A DNA stretch of 39,712 bases from Prevotella sp. (GCA_016285055.1 JAEEPZ010000026.1:1-39712); one strand, 5' to 3'; counted from the stretch's first letter, positions 26,676 to 35,872 are shown. The notes: generated by a model not told the origin, from the sequence alone. A program made the numbers and translations.

Positions 26676-26707
26676 CAAAGTTACTGAAAAATTGTGAAAC
26701 CCGCAAA
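26676..26707 (-). promoter_or_regulatory. Promoter of sdhCAB
   Basis: On the minus strand, TTTG (26707-26704) is followed after 20 bases by TAACTTTG (26683-26676). This is a full match to the Bacteroidetes primary promoter, 54 bases before the sdhC start. Confidence 0.85.
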
Positions 26708-26763
26708 GGTTTTCGTAAAAATGTGGTAAAATAATTGAAAATGACCAAACGGCTCAAAACATT

Positions 26764-26797
26764 GCGGAGGCTCCACACCGTTGTGTGAAGCCTCCGC
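26764..26797 (-). terminator. Terminator of the pectin esterase fusion gene
   Basis: The stem gcggaggct / agcctccgc, extended by cacac / gtgtg with one mismatch between, lies 21 bases after the minus-strand stop at 26818. On the minus strand it is followed a few bases later by GTTTTG. It may also insulate the sdh promoter. Confidence 0.75.
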
Positions 26798-26817
26798 AAA
26801 GTGATTTTACGGCGTTT

Positions 26818-29800
26818 TTATCGCATGATTTTCACGGTTTGACCGTCGCTGAGACGCACAATGTTCAGACCGCGCTGCAAGCTGTTGACCCGTCGCCCGT
26901 CGAGGGTATAAACGGCCTCGCAGCGGTTTTCGGCAGCATGGACCTTGCCTATGCCGGAGTCAATATTTGCTGTGGCCATCTTGCTGAGTCCGCCGTATTC
27001 GTTCACGGCCTGCACCTGCCACGTGTCGGTTTCTGTGTAGTCATCGAAGCTGGTGCCGGTGGTGAAGCCTGCCACCTCGCCGTTCTTCGTCACGACATAG
27101 CAGATGGCGTAGGGCACGGCGCCCCATGTCAGTTTGCCGTTCTCACCCTTCACCACTGGGGCATCGCAGGCCTCGCACATCAGGTCGGGCTGCCAGTTGT
27201 CGTTGCCGCTCATCACGTTCTTCACGGTGTAGCGGGCGGCTTCCTCGGCAGTGAGGGTGTTCTTTACGCCAAACACCTCGTGCTTCTGTCCCGTGTTGCT
27301 GTCGGTGTAATAATAATAGCTCTCACGTTGGCTGAGGTCCACGGGGTTGCCGTTGGCGTCGGTAGTATTGTATTCGGCCCAGAGTGCGGGCAGTCCGCCC
27401 ATGGTGTTATACCAGCCCTTGGCGGGAATGTTGACAAAGGTCTGCGTGTTGATGAATACGGTCTTCGGCTGGTTGTGCCAGGGACGTCCCAGCCACACGT
27501 CCTTCACGTCGATGCCCCTGCGTGGCCTGATGACATTGTTCTGGAACACGTAGCCCCACTTAACGTCCTGTGCATGGCTGGGAGCGACGATGTATCCGCC
27601 GCTGGGTCGGTTGATTTCCAGCGTGTCGCCGTCAAGGTAGACGTTGCCGCTGTTGTAGATGAAGTCCACGGCACCTTCTATGACCGAGTTCTTGATGTAG
27701 TGGCGGTTGTTCGATGTGGACGTGGTGATCCATGTGTCCTGGTAGCTGAGCAGCGCCACGCCGTTCATGGCTATGCGGTCGCCCATGGTGTTCAAGGCCA
27801 GTGCCTGCGGGCCGTTCAGCTGCTCGTGGCCGTAGCTGTTCTCCATGGTGAGGTTCTCGAAGAAGCAGTTGTCGGCGTTCACCACGACGGTAGCTCCCAC
27901 GCTGACGTGCACGGCATTGTCGCCTCCGCAGAGCCTGTTGTCAAGGATGACGGTCTTGTCGCGGTTCTGGCCGATGAGGTGGATATAGGGCTTTGTCTTC
28001 GGTATGTCGACGTGCTCCTTATACTGGCCGTTCTTGATGAAGATGAGCCAAGGCTTCGTGCGGCCGGTGGGGGCAGCATCGATGGCGGCCTGCACGGTTG
28101 AGAAAACAGGTATCTCAGAGGATGAAGAGGATAAAGAGGATGAAGAGGACGAAGAGGACTCATAAGACCCATAAGACCCATAAGACCCATTCCCCCCAGC
28201 GTCGACCACAGCGTCGTAGAGGCGGGGCTGGGGCTGCTGGCGCTCCATGGTGGTGAAGGTCAGGGTGAGGCCTTTGGCGGCATTGCCTGAGCGGTCTTCG
28301 ACGAAGCCGGCGGGCAGGGTAAAGGTGTACTCTGTGCCGTAGCTAAGGCCCATGTAGCTGAAGCTCACCGAGCGACTGCTCCACGTGGTGGCGATGTCGG
28401 CCTTCTCGCCGTTGGCGGCAATGAGGGCAGGACCGGCTCCGTCGGGCACTGTGGCGGGCTGGATGCGCTCGTCGTAGCTGATGGTGATGCGGCTTGTGGC
28501 ACTCACGCCTGTGGCGCCGTTGGCGGGCAGCGTAGCCGTGACTACGGGTGCCACGTCGTCGGCCACCACCTCGGCGGTGCCAAGCACATAGACGTTGCCC
28601 ACGCCGCTCTCAGAGTGGTCGCAATACTGTAGGCCGTCGAAAGACTTGTCGAAGGCATAGCTCGACGAAAGCTTTTCATCGCCGTCGCCCGTGATGCGCA
28701 GACAGACGCTCTCCTGCCCCATGACCGAGGCGGGCAACTCGATGGCGAGCGGCATGATGACGTTGGCCGTCATCGTCCATGTGGCGCCATCGATGGGGCT
28801 GAACTCCTTGCCGTCGGTCGATATGAGGGCTTTCCACTGCTTCGAAGCTATGTTCTTGGCCGCCATGTCGGCTGTGAAGGTGGCTGTGGTAAAGCCTTTC
28901 GTTGAGAACTGGAACTGCCAGGCGATGTCGGTTGTGTTGTAGCCGTTCTGGTAGAGGCCGTTGATGCCGGCGAGCACCACACCCTCGCGGTTGCGCACCA
29001 CGGGTGTGCCGCCATCCTTGGTGTAGGCCAGCGAGCCGTCGGCCACCTTCACCACAGCCGACGAGGCGCTGCGCTCGTTGTCCCATGTAAGGTCGGCAGG
29101 GAAGGGATAGCCTGAGGTGGAGGGATAGGCGTAATAATTGTTGGCCGAGGCGTCGAACACGGCGATGAAGTCCTGCACCTCATAGTTGGCCACCAGCTCC
29201 ATGTCGCTGTTGACGGTCAAGACGCGGGTAGCTGACTGCATGTCCATTCCAGATGACGCGGTGGTGAAGGGGTCGGTCCACTGCAGGAACTTCAGGATTT
29301 TGCTCTCGTTGGCCTTGGCGGTTATCTCCGTGCCAGCCTCATACTGGTTGTTGTGGTCGTTAGGGGTCAGGGTGATGCTGCCCAGCGTGCGGTCGGCATC
29401 GTTGGTGACGCGGGTGGTGACGGTGTAGACGGGGACGCGCTGGAACACGGCCTTGACGGTCTTCTCCTCATTCATCGTCACGATGTAAGAGGCTTCCTGT
29501 GAGAGCTGCTGTCCCTCGCCGTCCTGCCACTCCACGAAGCGATAGCCGAAGTTCTTGGTGGCAGTCAGCGTCACCTCGGCGTCCTCCTTATACGCTGCGA
29601 GGTCGGGCTCGCGGGTGACGGTGCCCGCCTCGGCAGGCTCTACGATGGTGTTCAGCGTGTATTTCGTCGTTGTAGAACTGCTGCCCACCAGCTGTCCTTC
29701 GATGACGATATTCGACAGGCCCATCGTCTTGGTGTTGCCCAGTCCGATGAACGAGAAGTTGAGCTTCATCGGCTCGTCAAACGATGCCACGAGGTTGCTC

Positions 29801-31941
29801 AGCTCATAGCTGAACTGCATCAGGTCGAGGTTCTTGCCGCTGCGGTTCACGTTGGCCTTCTCGCAGAGCACCTGCTGGTTGCTGCCCGCCTCGGCGCTGA
29901 CGGTCAGCGTGCCACCGTCGGTGCCGTAGCGGGCGCCCTCAAAAGATACCTTCGTCGGCACAAATTGGTAGCCGTCCTCGGGCGTCAGCGTCAGTGTCAG
30001 CGTGTTGTCGGCCGTGGCGGCTCCTGCAAAGGAAGCTCCTGTGCCGTTGTAGATGGCCGTCTGCACGGTCTTCTCATTGTTCTGCCCTGTGTAGGTCGTT
30101 GTTCCGTTCATGGTCAGTGCGCTGCCAGCCGTGAACTTCATGGCAGCGAAGCCGGCCTTCATCTCATCGGGCGTAAAGAGGGCTTCGTCGGCTTGGTCAG
30201 TGCCGCCCTTGTCGAGCTTGAAGCGGATACTGCCTTCTATGTTCACACCGCCTGCGTTCTTCACCTGTCCGCTCACGGTGACGTCTTTTATACAAATATA
30301 CTTACCCGTGGCATCGCTGGTGTACCAAGGATAGACGCGCAGCAGCAGCTCCTCGCCTTCCTCCAAGCTGACTACTGGTTGCGCCTCCACGCTGTTCATC
30401 GTGTTTGAGGTCATGGAGGTGGGCGCATAGATGGTGGTGCGGTTGCGGAATCCGTCGGTAGAGTAATAGACGTGGCAGCGCATGCCGTTGCCGCCGCGTG
30501 CGCCTACGAACATGGTAATATTGTTGATGTCGAGTGTCTGACCTTCGGGGCAGCGCACGCTGAACTGTACGTAACGGCTGGGGTCGTCATCCTCGGCCTT
30601 TGTCCATCCGCCGTCGACGTAGGCCAGGGTGCCGTAGTCGGCATTGTTGCCATACTTGGTGAGCATACTGTATGTCACAGAGCCGCCGACGGTGAATCCG
30701 TCGGGCACACTGACGGCGTCGTCGTTGGCGGTGAGGGGCCAGGTGACGCTGAAGGGCTCACCGCCGCCCAGCTCGATGACGTTTACCGTGAGAGGCACAT
30801 CGACGCTCTTGTCGCCCAGTGTGGCGGTGATGGTGCCGGTGAACAGACCGGTGTCGGCCAGCTGCACGCGGGCAAAGAAGGTCTGCACCAACGTACCGTT
30901 TTTGTAGTCCACGCTGAGGCTGCTTGTCCAGACCTTCTTGTCTAAAGAAAGCTCGATTCCATCGGTGGATTTTATACTGATGGTGCCTTCTGCAGGCGTC
31001 AGTCCGAAGCCGTTCAAGGTCAGCTCTTTCACGGCCGTCTGCCCCTTGTAGCCGTCGCCAAGGTCGGCCGCTGCAGGATTCACCGAGAGGTCGGTAGGCA
31101 CCAGGATGTTGTCGCTCAGAATGCCTTGCTCTTTCATCAGCTGGGCGCAGAGGCGTGCGGCGAGCAGGGCGCCCGTGGTGTTGTAGTGGGTGTTGTCGCC
31201 CTCGTTGAAAAGGGTGGCTTTACATTTCGTCGAGCCATAGCTCTCATACAGTTCTTTAGTGGCGGTGGTCATGTCGATGAATTCCACGCCTAACTCGGTG
31301 GCCAGCTGCTGCATGTGGTAGGAGTAGTCCATCGTGTGGTCGTCGGGTCCCACCTTGTTGCCTTCCACCAGACCGTTGTCGGTGAGGATGGTGAACTTGT
31401 CGCCCAGGTCGTGCCGCCCGGCGCGGGTGATTTTCTCGTTGGAGAAATAGCAGCGGCAGACGGCCGACACGAGCACGGGCACGGCGCCCTTGGCCTTCAC
31501 CTCGTCCACTATCTTGGTGAGCCACTGCTTGTAGGTGGTCGATGGCGTGGTGCCGCGGGTGTCCAAGGCGGCAGCCTCGGTGGTCATGCCCTTAGATATA
31601 TAATAGTTGTATACGGCCTCGCGGTCGGCGCCGCCCAGCTTCTCGTCGTTGTGGGCAAACTGTATGAGCACGTAGTCGCCGGCCTGGACGTTGTTCTTCG
31701 CATTCTGCCACAGCTCGTTGTAGCCGCCGCGCGAGTCGCGTCCGCCCTTGGCATAGTTCACACTGGTCCACCCGTTGGTGAGGAAATTGCCGAAATACAT
31801 GCCCCAGCCTCGGGTGGCGGTCTGGCTCTCTTCGTAGGGAGCCATGGTGCTGTCGCCCAAGGTGTGCACCTTCTTTGCACCGAAGCCTGCGGAACAGAGC
31901 ATCAGTGCGAAAGCAAGCAGGAAGTAAATTTTGTTTTTCAT
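26818..31941 (-). CDS. Secreted rhamnogalacturonan acetylesterase–pectin methylesterase fusion
   Basis: This is a very large (1707-residue) multidomain pectin esterase. After a signal peptide comes an SGNH/CE12 domain (about 25-280) with GDST (Ser31) and GDNTHY (near 250), expected to deacetylate rhamnogalacturonan. Next are beta-rich modules (about 285-1125), including two repeat-type modules with NFGYRFVEWQDGEG and ILKFLQWTDPF. An Ig-like domain of the Big_5 type follows (about 1130-1235, PANGATGVSATSRITISYDE), then a Gly-Ser-Tyr and poly-Ser linker (about 1250-1275). The CE8 pectin methylesterase (about 1278-1570) has GPQALAL, YQDTWI, GAVDFIYNSGNVYLD and WLGRPW. The C-terminal YTLDGRRV...GLNIVRLSDGQTVKIMR looks like a type IX secretion tail. 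The linker is written in nine-base tandem repeats. Export to the cell surface is inferred. Confidence 0.9.
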   Translation of the reverse strand: MKNKIYFLLAFALMLCSAGFGAKKVHTLGDSTMAPYEESQTATRGWGMYFGNFLTNGWTSVNYAKGGRDSRGGYNELWQNAKNNVQAGDYVLIQFAHNDEKLGGADREAVYNYYISKGMTTEAAALDTRGTTPSTTYKQWLTKIVDEVKAKGAVPVLVSAVCRCYFSNEKITRAGRHDLGDKFTILTDNGLVEGNKVGPDDHTMDYSYHMQQLATELGVEFIDMTTATKELYESYGSTKCKATLFNEGDNTHYNTTGALLAARLCAQLMKEQGILSDNILVPTDLSVNPAAADLGDGYKGQTAVKELTLNGFGLTPAEGTISIKSTDGIELSLDKKVWTSSLSVDYKNGTLVQTFFARVQLADTGLFTGTITATLGDKSVDVPLTVNVIELGGGEPFSVTWPLTANDDAVSVPDGFTVGGSVTYSMLTKYGNNADYGTLAYVDGGWTKAEDDDPSRYVQFSVRCPEGQTLDINNITMFVGARGGNGMRCHVYYSTDGFRNRTTIYAPTSMTSNTMNSVEAQPVVSLEEGEELLLRVYPWYTSDATGKYICIKDVTVSGQVKNAGGVNIEGSIRFKLDKGGTDQADEALFTPDEMKAGFAAMKFTAGSALTMNGTTTYTGQNNEKTVQTAIYNGTGASFAGAATADNTLTLTLTPEDGYQFVPTKVSFEGARYGTDGGTLTVSAEAGSNQQVLCEKANVNRSGKNLDLMQFSYELSNLVASFDEPMKLNFSFIGLGNTKTMGLSNIVIEGQLVGSSSTTTKYTLNTIVEPAEAGTVTREPDLAAYKEDAEVTLTATKNFGYRFVEWQDGEGQQLSQEASYIVTMNEEKTVKAVFQRVPVYTVTTRVTNDADRTLGSITLTPNDHNNQYEAGTEITAKANESKILKFLQWTDPFTTASSGMDMQSATRVLTVNSDMELVANYEVQDFIAVFDASANNYYAYPSTSGYPFPADLTWDNERSASSAVVKVADGSLAYTKDGGTPVVRNREGVVLAGINGLYQNGYNTTDIAWQFQFSTKGFTTATFTADMAAKNIASKQWKALISTDGKEFSPIDGATWTMTANVIMPLAIELPASVMGQESVCLRITGDGDEKLSSSYAFDKSFDGLQYCDHSESGVGNVYVLGTAEVVADDVAPVVTATLPANGATGVSATSRITISYDERIQPATVPDGAGPALIAANGEKADIATTWSSRSVSFSYMGLSYGTEYTFTLPAGFVEDRSGNAAKGLTLTFTTMERQQPQPRLYDAVVDAGGNGSYGSYGSYESSSSSSSSLSSSSSEIPVFSTVQAAIDAAPTGRTKPWLIFIKNGQYKEHVDIPKTKPYIHLIGQNRDKTVILDNRLCGGDNAVHVSVGATVVVNADNCFFENLTMENSYGHEQLNGPQALALNTMGDRIAMNGVALLSYQDTWITTSTSNNRHYIKNSVIEGAVDFIYNSGNVYLDGDTLEINRPSGGYIVAPSHAQDVKWGYVFQNNVIRPRRGIDVKDVWLGRPWHNQPKTVFINTQTFVNIPAKGWYNTMGGLPALWAEYNTTDANGNPVDLSQRESYYYYTDSNTGQKHEVFGVKNTLTAEEAARYTVKNVMSGNDNWQPDLMCEACDAPVVKGENGKLTWGAVPYAICYVVTKNGEVAGFTTGTSFDDYTETDTWQVQAVNEYGGLSKMATANIDSGIGKVHAAENRCEAVYTLDGRRVNSLQRGLNIVRLSDGQTVKIMR
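28121..28186. repeat. Two adjacent 9-bp minisatellites in the linker coding region
   Basis: Four gatgaagag-type units plus gac (28121-28159) abut three cataagac-type units (28160-28186). In the minus-strand gene they encode Gly-Ser-Tyr repeats followed by a serine run. Nine-base units add or remove three residues without shifting frame. Confidence 0.9.
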
Positions 31942-32000
31942 TTTTCAATTAGTTTTGTACGTTTTCGTTGATAGTTTGTTTCTTTAAGCGTTTTGGACTA

Positions 32001-32032
32001 CAAAAGTACACAAAAATGACGAAAACAACAAA
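32001..32032 (-). promoter_or_regulatory. Promoter of the pectin esterase fusion gene
   Basis: On the minus strand, TTTG (32032-32029), 20 bases, then TACTTTTG (32008-32001). Full consensus match, 59 bases before the start codon. Confidence 0.85.
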
Positions 32033-32059
32033 TTGCTGTAAAAAAAAATGGTCAAATAT

Positions 32060-32090
32060 TTTGCTTGATGTCAAAGTTTTCTTAATTTTG
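32060..32090 (+). promoter_or_regulatory. Promoter of aqpZ
   Basis: TTTG at 32060-32063, 19 bases, then TAATTTTG at 32083-32090. Full consensus match, giving a leader of about 60 bases. Confidence 0.85.
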
Positions 32091-32159
32091 CAACAAGATA
32101 ACTGCTGGATGTAGAAAATCAAACGTTATTTTATATTCACTTTTTAAACCAACAAACGT

Positions 32160-32837
32160 ATGAAGAAGTATTTAGCAGAACTTGTCGGAACGTTCACACT
32201 GACGTTCTTGGGTTGCGGCACAGCCGTGGCTCTGGGTTGTGGCAGCGACACAGCCAGCATCGTAGGCACCGCCTTTGCTTTTGGTCTTGCAGTAGTGGCT
32301 ATGGCCTACACTATCGGTGGCATCTCTGGTTGCCACATCAATCCCGCCATCACTCTGGGCTGCTTCCTCACCGGACGCATGAACTCGAAGGACTGTGGCA
32401 TGTACATGGTGTTCCAGGTCATCGGCGCCATCCTGGCCGCCGCTGTGCTGAAGGTCATTGTCTCAACAGCTGAGCCCAGCGCCATCATCACCACCGACAC
32501 GGGTGCCAATGGCTGTGCCTTTGGCGTGCTCAACGGCCTCATTGTCGAGACTGTGCTCACCATGCTCTTCGTCCTCGTTGTGCTCGGCACTACGTCGAAG
32601 ACCAACGGTGCCACCAACAACTTCGCCGGCCTGGCCATCGGTCTGTCGCTGGTGCTCATCCACTTGGTTGGCATCCACTTCACGGGCACATCGGTGAATC
32701 CTGCACGCAGCATCGGTCCCGCCCTCTTTGCCGGTGGCGATGCCCTGAGCCAGCTCTGGGTGTTCATCGTAGGCCCCTTCGCAGGCGGCGCTCTGGCTGC
32801 AGGTGTGTGGAAGGCCATCCATCCCGACAAGGCATAA
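32160..32837 (+). CDS. aqpZ: Aquaporin Z-type water channel
   Basis: This 225-residue MIP-family channel has six membrane helices and two half-helices carrying the NPA motifs (HINPAITLG near 61, and SVNPARSIGPA near 178). Arg after the second NPA and the His at the selectivity-filter region (LVGIHFTGTSVNPARS) fit the water-selective AqpZ type rather than a glycerol facilitator. It acts in the inner membrane in osmotic balance. It is a single gene with its own promoter and a strong terminator. Confidence 0.95.
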   Translation: MKKYLAELVGTFTLTFLGCGTAVALGCGSDTASIVGTAFAFGLAVVAMAYTIGGISGCHINPAITLGCFLTGRMNSKDCGMYMVFQVIGAILAAAVLKVIVSTAEPSAIITTDTGANGCAFGVLNGLIVETVLTMLFVLVVLGTTSKTNGATNNFAGLAIGLSLVLIHLVGIHFTGTSVNPARSIGPALFAGGDALSQLWVFIVGPFAGGALAAGVWKAIHPDKA

Positions 32838-32861
32838 CTCTTAAAGAGCAATACCGTTAAA

Positions 32862-32916
32862 CCCTGAAGGGGCGGCGGAATACAGGCTGTATTCTGCCGC
32901 CCCTTCAGGGCTTTTT
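32862..32916 (+). terminator. Terminator of aqpZ
   Basis: A 23-base stem (32862-32884 with 32888-32910, one G-T wobble, three-base loop) is followed by cttttt at 32911-32916. A very stable intrinsic terminator. Confidence 0.92.
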
Positions 32917-32955
32917 ATATGCCTGCGGTGCTACGCAAATCATCACGCGCTCGGC

Positions 32956-33333
32956 TCATTTACCTTTTCTCTGTTTGTTTCTTTGTTCCCGGGTCGCTTC
33001 ATTCTCCCAAAGGTCAACAGCAATATCCGTTAATGCTTTAGGCATGACCCTGCCACTTCTCTGAATATCTGCCCACGAGCATAACTCGGCATAGTTCTCG
33101 TCAATGACCATATCGGTGGGCGGGCCAATGGGACTGTCCTCACTATAATAAAGATGCCTTCCGAAACGAATCAGTTCGTCCGCATCTGTGCCAGGCTCAC
33201 CGAGCTGGTTGTATATTTCCGCATTTATCTCATAGAGATGAAAATCTCCTCTGTCCGATGTCTTGGCTGTATAGAGGTTACGTTCGTCATCATAACAGGC
33301 TTTCCAACCTATTCCTATTTTAAATTGCATCAT
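32956..33333 (-). CDS. Hypothetical protein
   Basis: I do not recognise this 125-residue soluble protein. It begins MQFKIGIGWKACYDDERNLYTAKT (the second Met is an equally good start, at 33330) and ends in a charged helix (ENEATREQRNKQRKGK). It has no signal peptide or membrane segment. It is acidic in the middle (DADELIRFGRHLYYSEDSPIGPPTDM). It is separated by 47 bases from the GH30 gene and may be transcribed from upstream with it. Codon use appears less GC-rich than in the core genes. Confidence 0.7.
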   Translation of the reverse strand: MMQFKIGIGWKACYDDERNLYTAKTSDRGDFHLYEINAEIYNQLGEPGTDADELIRFGRHLYYSEDSPIGPPTDMVIDENYAELCSWADIQRSGRVMPKALTDIAVDLWENEATREQRNKQRKGK

Positions 33334-33380
33334 TTTGCTGGGTATTTGGTAAACGTTAAATTAGATTCCTTTTTCATCTT

Positions 33381-34880
33381 TTACTTGCCAATAACGTATG
33401 AATTGAACGAGTGGGGCGAAGCCGCTGCGTTCAGATACTTGCCTTTCACCTTGACGCTCAGGCATACATCAGCATCGGTGAAGTTGCCCACAGTGACAAT
33501 GATTTGCTGACCGTTGCGGAATACGACGACAGGCGTCTTGCTGTAGTCGCGGCCGGCGTAGGCTATCGTCTCGGTTCCCGGGGCGACGAACTGGCAGAAA
33601 TGCTTATAGGCATAGTATTCGGCGGTGTATCGTTTCTGGCGTGTCTTGCTGTCCACCTGAATGAGGGCATTCTGCGTCCAGCCCCATGTGGACTGGCCAT
33701 TGTCGGCGAGGATGAAGTTCCAGTTGTAATATTCGTCGCAACCGTTGCCGAGGTTGTCGCTGAGCAGGAAGAAGGTGTGCTCGCCAGCCTTCCAGTCCAT
33801 CGAGCCATTGCCGCACTCGCTCTCGCTCATCATCAGGCGCAGCTGCGGGTAGCGCTCCTTCAGCTGAGGCAGGTTCTCACGGCACTCCCACTGCGTGGCA
33901 ATACCTTTCACGTTGGACTGGAGCGTCTTGTCATCGATGATTTTCTGCACATAGTCCAGACGGTTGGTGTTGAATGTGCCTATCCACAGCTCCACCTCCG
34001 GATGCAGCTTGCGAAGCGTCGGTGCCAGATATTCGTTGTTGAAGCGCAGCGTGCCCTCGGCAGTCCAGGCACAGCCGGGATAAGGTGTGTAGCTGTAGGC
34101 CTCGTTCTGATACATCACCTTCGTGATAGGCAGCCCTTGCTCGGCATAGAGGTAGATGAAGCGGCAGAACATGTCGGCGTAGCTCTGCAGATAGCGCGGG
34201 TCCTGAATGAAATAGTCCTGCGTGGCGAGGCGGCGTGGAAACACACCGGTACGCTCGCCCATGAGTTTCATCTCGTCGGGGTCGACTGGACCGCCTTCGT
34301 AGAGCAGATAGTCCTTCTCCTTCGGCTGCGTGTTGTACTGACTGCTCAGCACGCAGTAGTCCTGGTTGATCTTCATCCATGCGGGCGGACTCCACGGACT
34401 CATGAAGAGCTGCAGCTGAGGGCAGTACTTCTGTGCAGCACGGGCCAGCGGGATGATGTTACGCTTGTCGCGCTCGATGTTGAAGTACTTCAGCCCGAGG
34501 TCGCCCACCACGTCGTCGCACTGGTACCACGAGCGGGCATAGTCGTTGGCATTCATCGACACACGGCCGTGGGTGAACCGCAGGTCGCCGTCGTTGGCAA
34601 ACAGATTATGCATCACTTCGTCCTGGTCGTCACGGCTCAGCAGGTTGAAGGCATCCCAATCCAGTTCGTTAAACGTCGTTCCCCAGGCACGGAACGGCGT
34701 GCCCTTCTCCGTGCCGTCCACCGTTGCCACCACCGCTCCATCGGCCTTCGTGGCAAGCGCCGCCTTAGACATGACCCAAGGAGCATGCTCAGTGGTGGTG
34801 TACTTTGTAACTCTCTGCGCATTCAGCGCAAGCGTCCCCGTCAGCAGGACGGCTCCAGCGAATAAAACCTTTTTCATCAT
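33381..34880 (-). CDS. Glycoside hydrolase family 30 enzyme
   Basis: This 499-residue secreted GH30 (clan A) hydrolase has a signal peptide (MMKKVLFAGAVLLTGTLALNAQ). Family motifs are FMSPWSPPAWMK near 155-165, the acid/base region MYQNEAYSYT (E260), and a nucleophile region MMSESECGNGS near 355, where either glutamate could be the nucleophile. A C-terminal beta-sandwich (about 420-499) follows the barrel. Possible activities in GH30 include beta-glucosylceramidase, beta-1,6-glucanase, beta-xylosidase and beta-fucosidase; the sequence does not decide. Stop codons and spacing (38 bases) suggest co-transcription with the unknown gene upstream. Confidence 0.88.
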   Translation of the reverse strand: MMKKVLFAGAVLLTGTLALNAQRVTKYTTTEHAPWVMSKAALATKADGAVVATVDGTEKGTPFRAWGTTFNELDWDAFNLLSRDDQDEVMHNLFANDGDLRFTHGRVSMNANDYARSWYQCDDVVGDLGLKYFNIERDKRNIIPLARAAQKYCPQLQLFMSPWSPPAWMKINQDYCVLSSQYNTQPKEKDYLLYEGGPVDPDEMKLMGERTGVFPRRLATQDYFIQDPRYLQSYADMFCRFIYLYAEQGLPITKVMYQNEAYSYTPYPGCAWTAEGTLRFNNEYLAPTLRKLHPEVELWIGTFNTNRLDYVQKIIDDKTLQSNVKGIATQWECRENLPQLKERYPQLRLMMSESECGNGSMDWKAGEHTFFLLSDNLGNGCDEYYNWNFILADNGQSTWGWTQNALIQVDSKTRQKRYTAEYYAYKHFCQFVAPGTETIAYAGRDYSKTPVVVFRNGQQIIVTVGNFTDADVCLSVKVKGKYLNAAASPHSFNSYVIGK

Positions 34881-34918
34881 ATATCTTGATTATTTGTTTT
34901 CAAACCCAAAGAACTCCT

Positions 34919-35443
34919 TCAGCCCTGGTACCCTCCCACGATATAGTCAACATCGCAGGTCCCTCCCTTCTCTTTCAGGTCATCAGTGGTGAATCCATCA
35001 TGTTTCTTCTCTTTTTGAACCGGTTTCCAAACAAACAGCCCCTCAGAGTGAGCCAGAGAACTGACAAGTTCCAACAAGTTCTCGTCAGGGTTGTATAGCG
35101 TCATATAATGGTCATCGCCACAAAAGCCAATCATTGCATGCTCTGACTTTAGCACCACATAGACGGCTTTCCCGGAAGACAGACATTCCTCTATATATTC
35201 TGGCTGTGGATTATCGGAGCAGTCGCCAAGTGCGTTGCACACAGAAATATCGCAGTAGCAGTTCAGCTTGATGATGACGTTGCTGAATTTCTTGCATATC
35301 GCCCCAAATTGGGGTTCTTTCAAGAAGTGCCCCTCTATCTTGAAATACTGCCCACGGCCATTTGACGGCACTTGCTTGGGCAGGATGTCAATCACCCAAT
35401 AAGGCATCGCCAGGTAATGGTCTATGATACTGCTATGTTCCAT
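34919..35443 (-). CDS. Hypothetical protein
   Basis: I do not recognise this 174-residue soluble protein. It has several cysteines (LNCYCDISVCNALGDCSD) and a C-terminal part (KSEHAMIGFCGDDHYMTLYNP...LLELVSSLAHSEGLFVWKP) resembling a small alpha/beta domain. Bacteroidetes and other genomes contain families of such small proteins scattered singly. Immediately upstream is a 42-base remnant of a methyltransferase 3' end, and then a copy of the carbonic anhydrase promoter region. The present gene may therefore have come under this promoter by deletion. Confidence 0.7.
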   Translation of the reverse strand: MEHSSIIDHYLAMPYWVIDILPKQVPSNGRGQYFKIEGHFLKEPQFGAICKKFSNVIIKLNCYCDISVCNALGDCSDNPQPEYIEECLSSGKAVYVVLKSEHAMIGFCGDDHYMTLYNPDENLLELVSSLAHSEGLFVWKPVQKEKKHDGFTTDDLKEKGGTCDVDYIVGGYQG

Positions 35444-35445
35444 GT

Positions 35446-35487
35446 TTCGTTATTCGTGCTAAGTAATCGTAAAGCTCACCTTCAGCT
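35446..35487 (-). pseudogene. 3' remnant of a methyltransferase gene
   Basis: These 42 bases match 39 of 42 at 37012-37053, the 3' end of the methyltransferase gene. In the minus frame they read EGELYDYLARIT, against EGEHYDYLARIT in the intact protein. The rest of the gene is missing. Confidence 0.75.
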
Positions 35488-35528
35488 CGAGCGGATGACT
35501 GCGAGGCAGATAAGGACGATGTGTAGGA

Positions 35529-35626
35529 GGCTACAAAATTACTCAATTTTCATTAGAAAAGAGTGGCGAGGACCAACTTTTAAGTGGTGAGCAACAATTT
35601 TCTTGCCAAAATAACACATCTTCACT
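35529..35626 (-). repeat. 98-bp duplicated promoter/leader, copy A
   Basis: This ungapped 98-base sequence is about 90% identical to 38815-38912 in the same orientation. It contains TAATTTTG on the minus strand (35541-35534). It precedes the methyltransferase remnant and the 174-residue gene. Confidence 0.88.
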
Positions 35627-35657
35627 AAAGGATTGAGCGTTTTTCTCTTTTTTTGTG

Positions 35658-35665
35658 TAATTTTG
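35658..35665 (+). promoter_or_regulatory. -7 box upstream of small CxxC protein
   Basis: TAATTTTG matches TAnnTTTG, 24 bases before the start at 35690. The -33 element is weak (attg 22 bases upstream). Confidence 0.5.
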
Positions 35666-35689
35666 TCGCCCAATCAAACGAGAAATAGT

Positions 35690-35872
35690 ATGGCACATCA
35701 ATGTGAGAACTGCAAATTTAGGGCACACTACGACAAGAAGCCCAATTCATTCTTAGGTAAGTTTTGGCGTTGGCATATTAACTTTTGCCCAGGCTGGAAG
35801 GGTTACTTTACCTCCCAAAGCGAAGAGAAGAAAGCTGAGCTGAGGGCAAAGTACCATTTCCAGAAGTATTAG
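35690..35872 (+). CDS. Small conserved-type CxxC protein
   Basis: This 60-residue protein begins MAHQCENCKFRAHYDKK and continues NSFLGKFWRWHINFCPGWKGY, ending in a charged helix. The CxxC near the N-terminus and a third Cys could bind a metal. No signal peptide if it starts at 35690; the upstream in-frame ATG at 35633 lies before the -7 box and is rejected. I recall similar small proteins in other Bacteroidetes but cannot name a function. It lies 115 bases before the rhodanese lipoprotein. Confidence 0.75.
   Translation: MAHQCENCKFRAHYDKKPNSFLGKFWRWHINFCPGWKGYFTSQSEEKKAELRAKYHFQKY

Noticed and set aside
26785..28101. 438-residue open frame on plus, opposite the pectin esterase fusion
   Set aside because: It is the antisense shadow of a well-supported gene; composition is Val/Ala/His-rich with no family motif, and GC-rich third positions keep the opposite frame open.
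33411..34865. 484-residue open frame on plus, opposite the GH30 gene
   Set aside because: Antisense shadow; the minus strand has a signal peptide and clear GH30 catalytic motifs.
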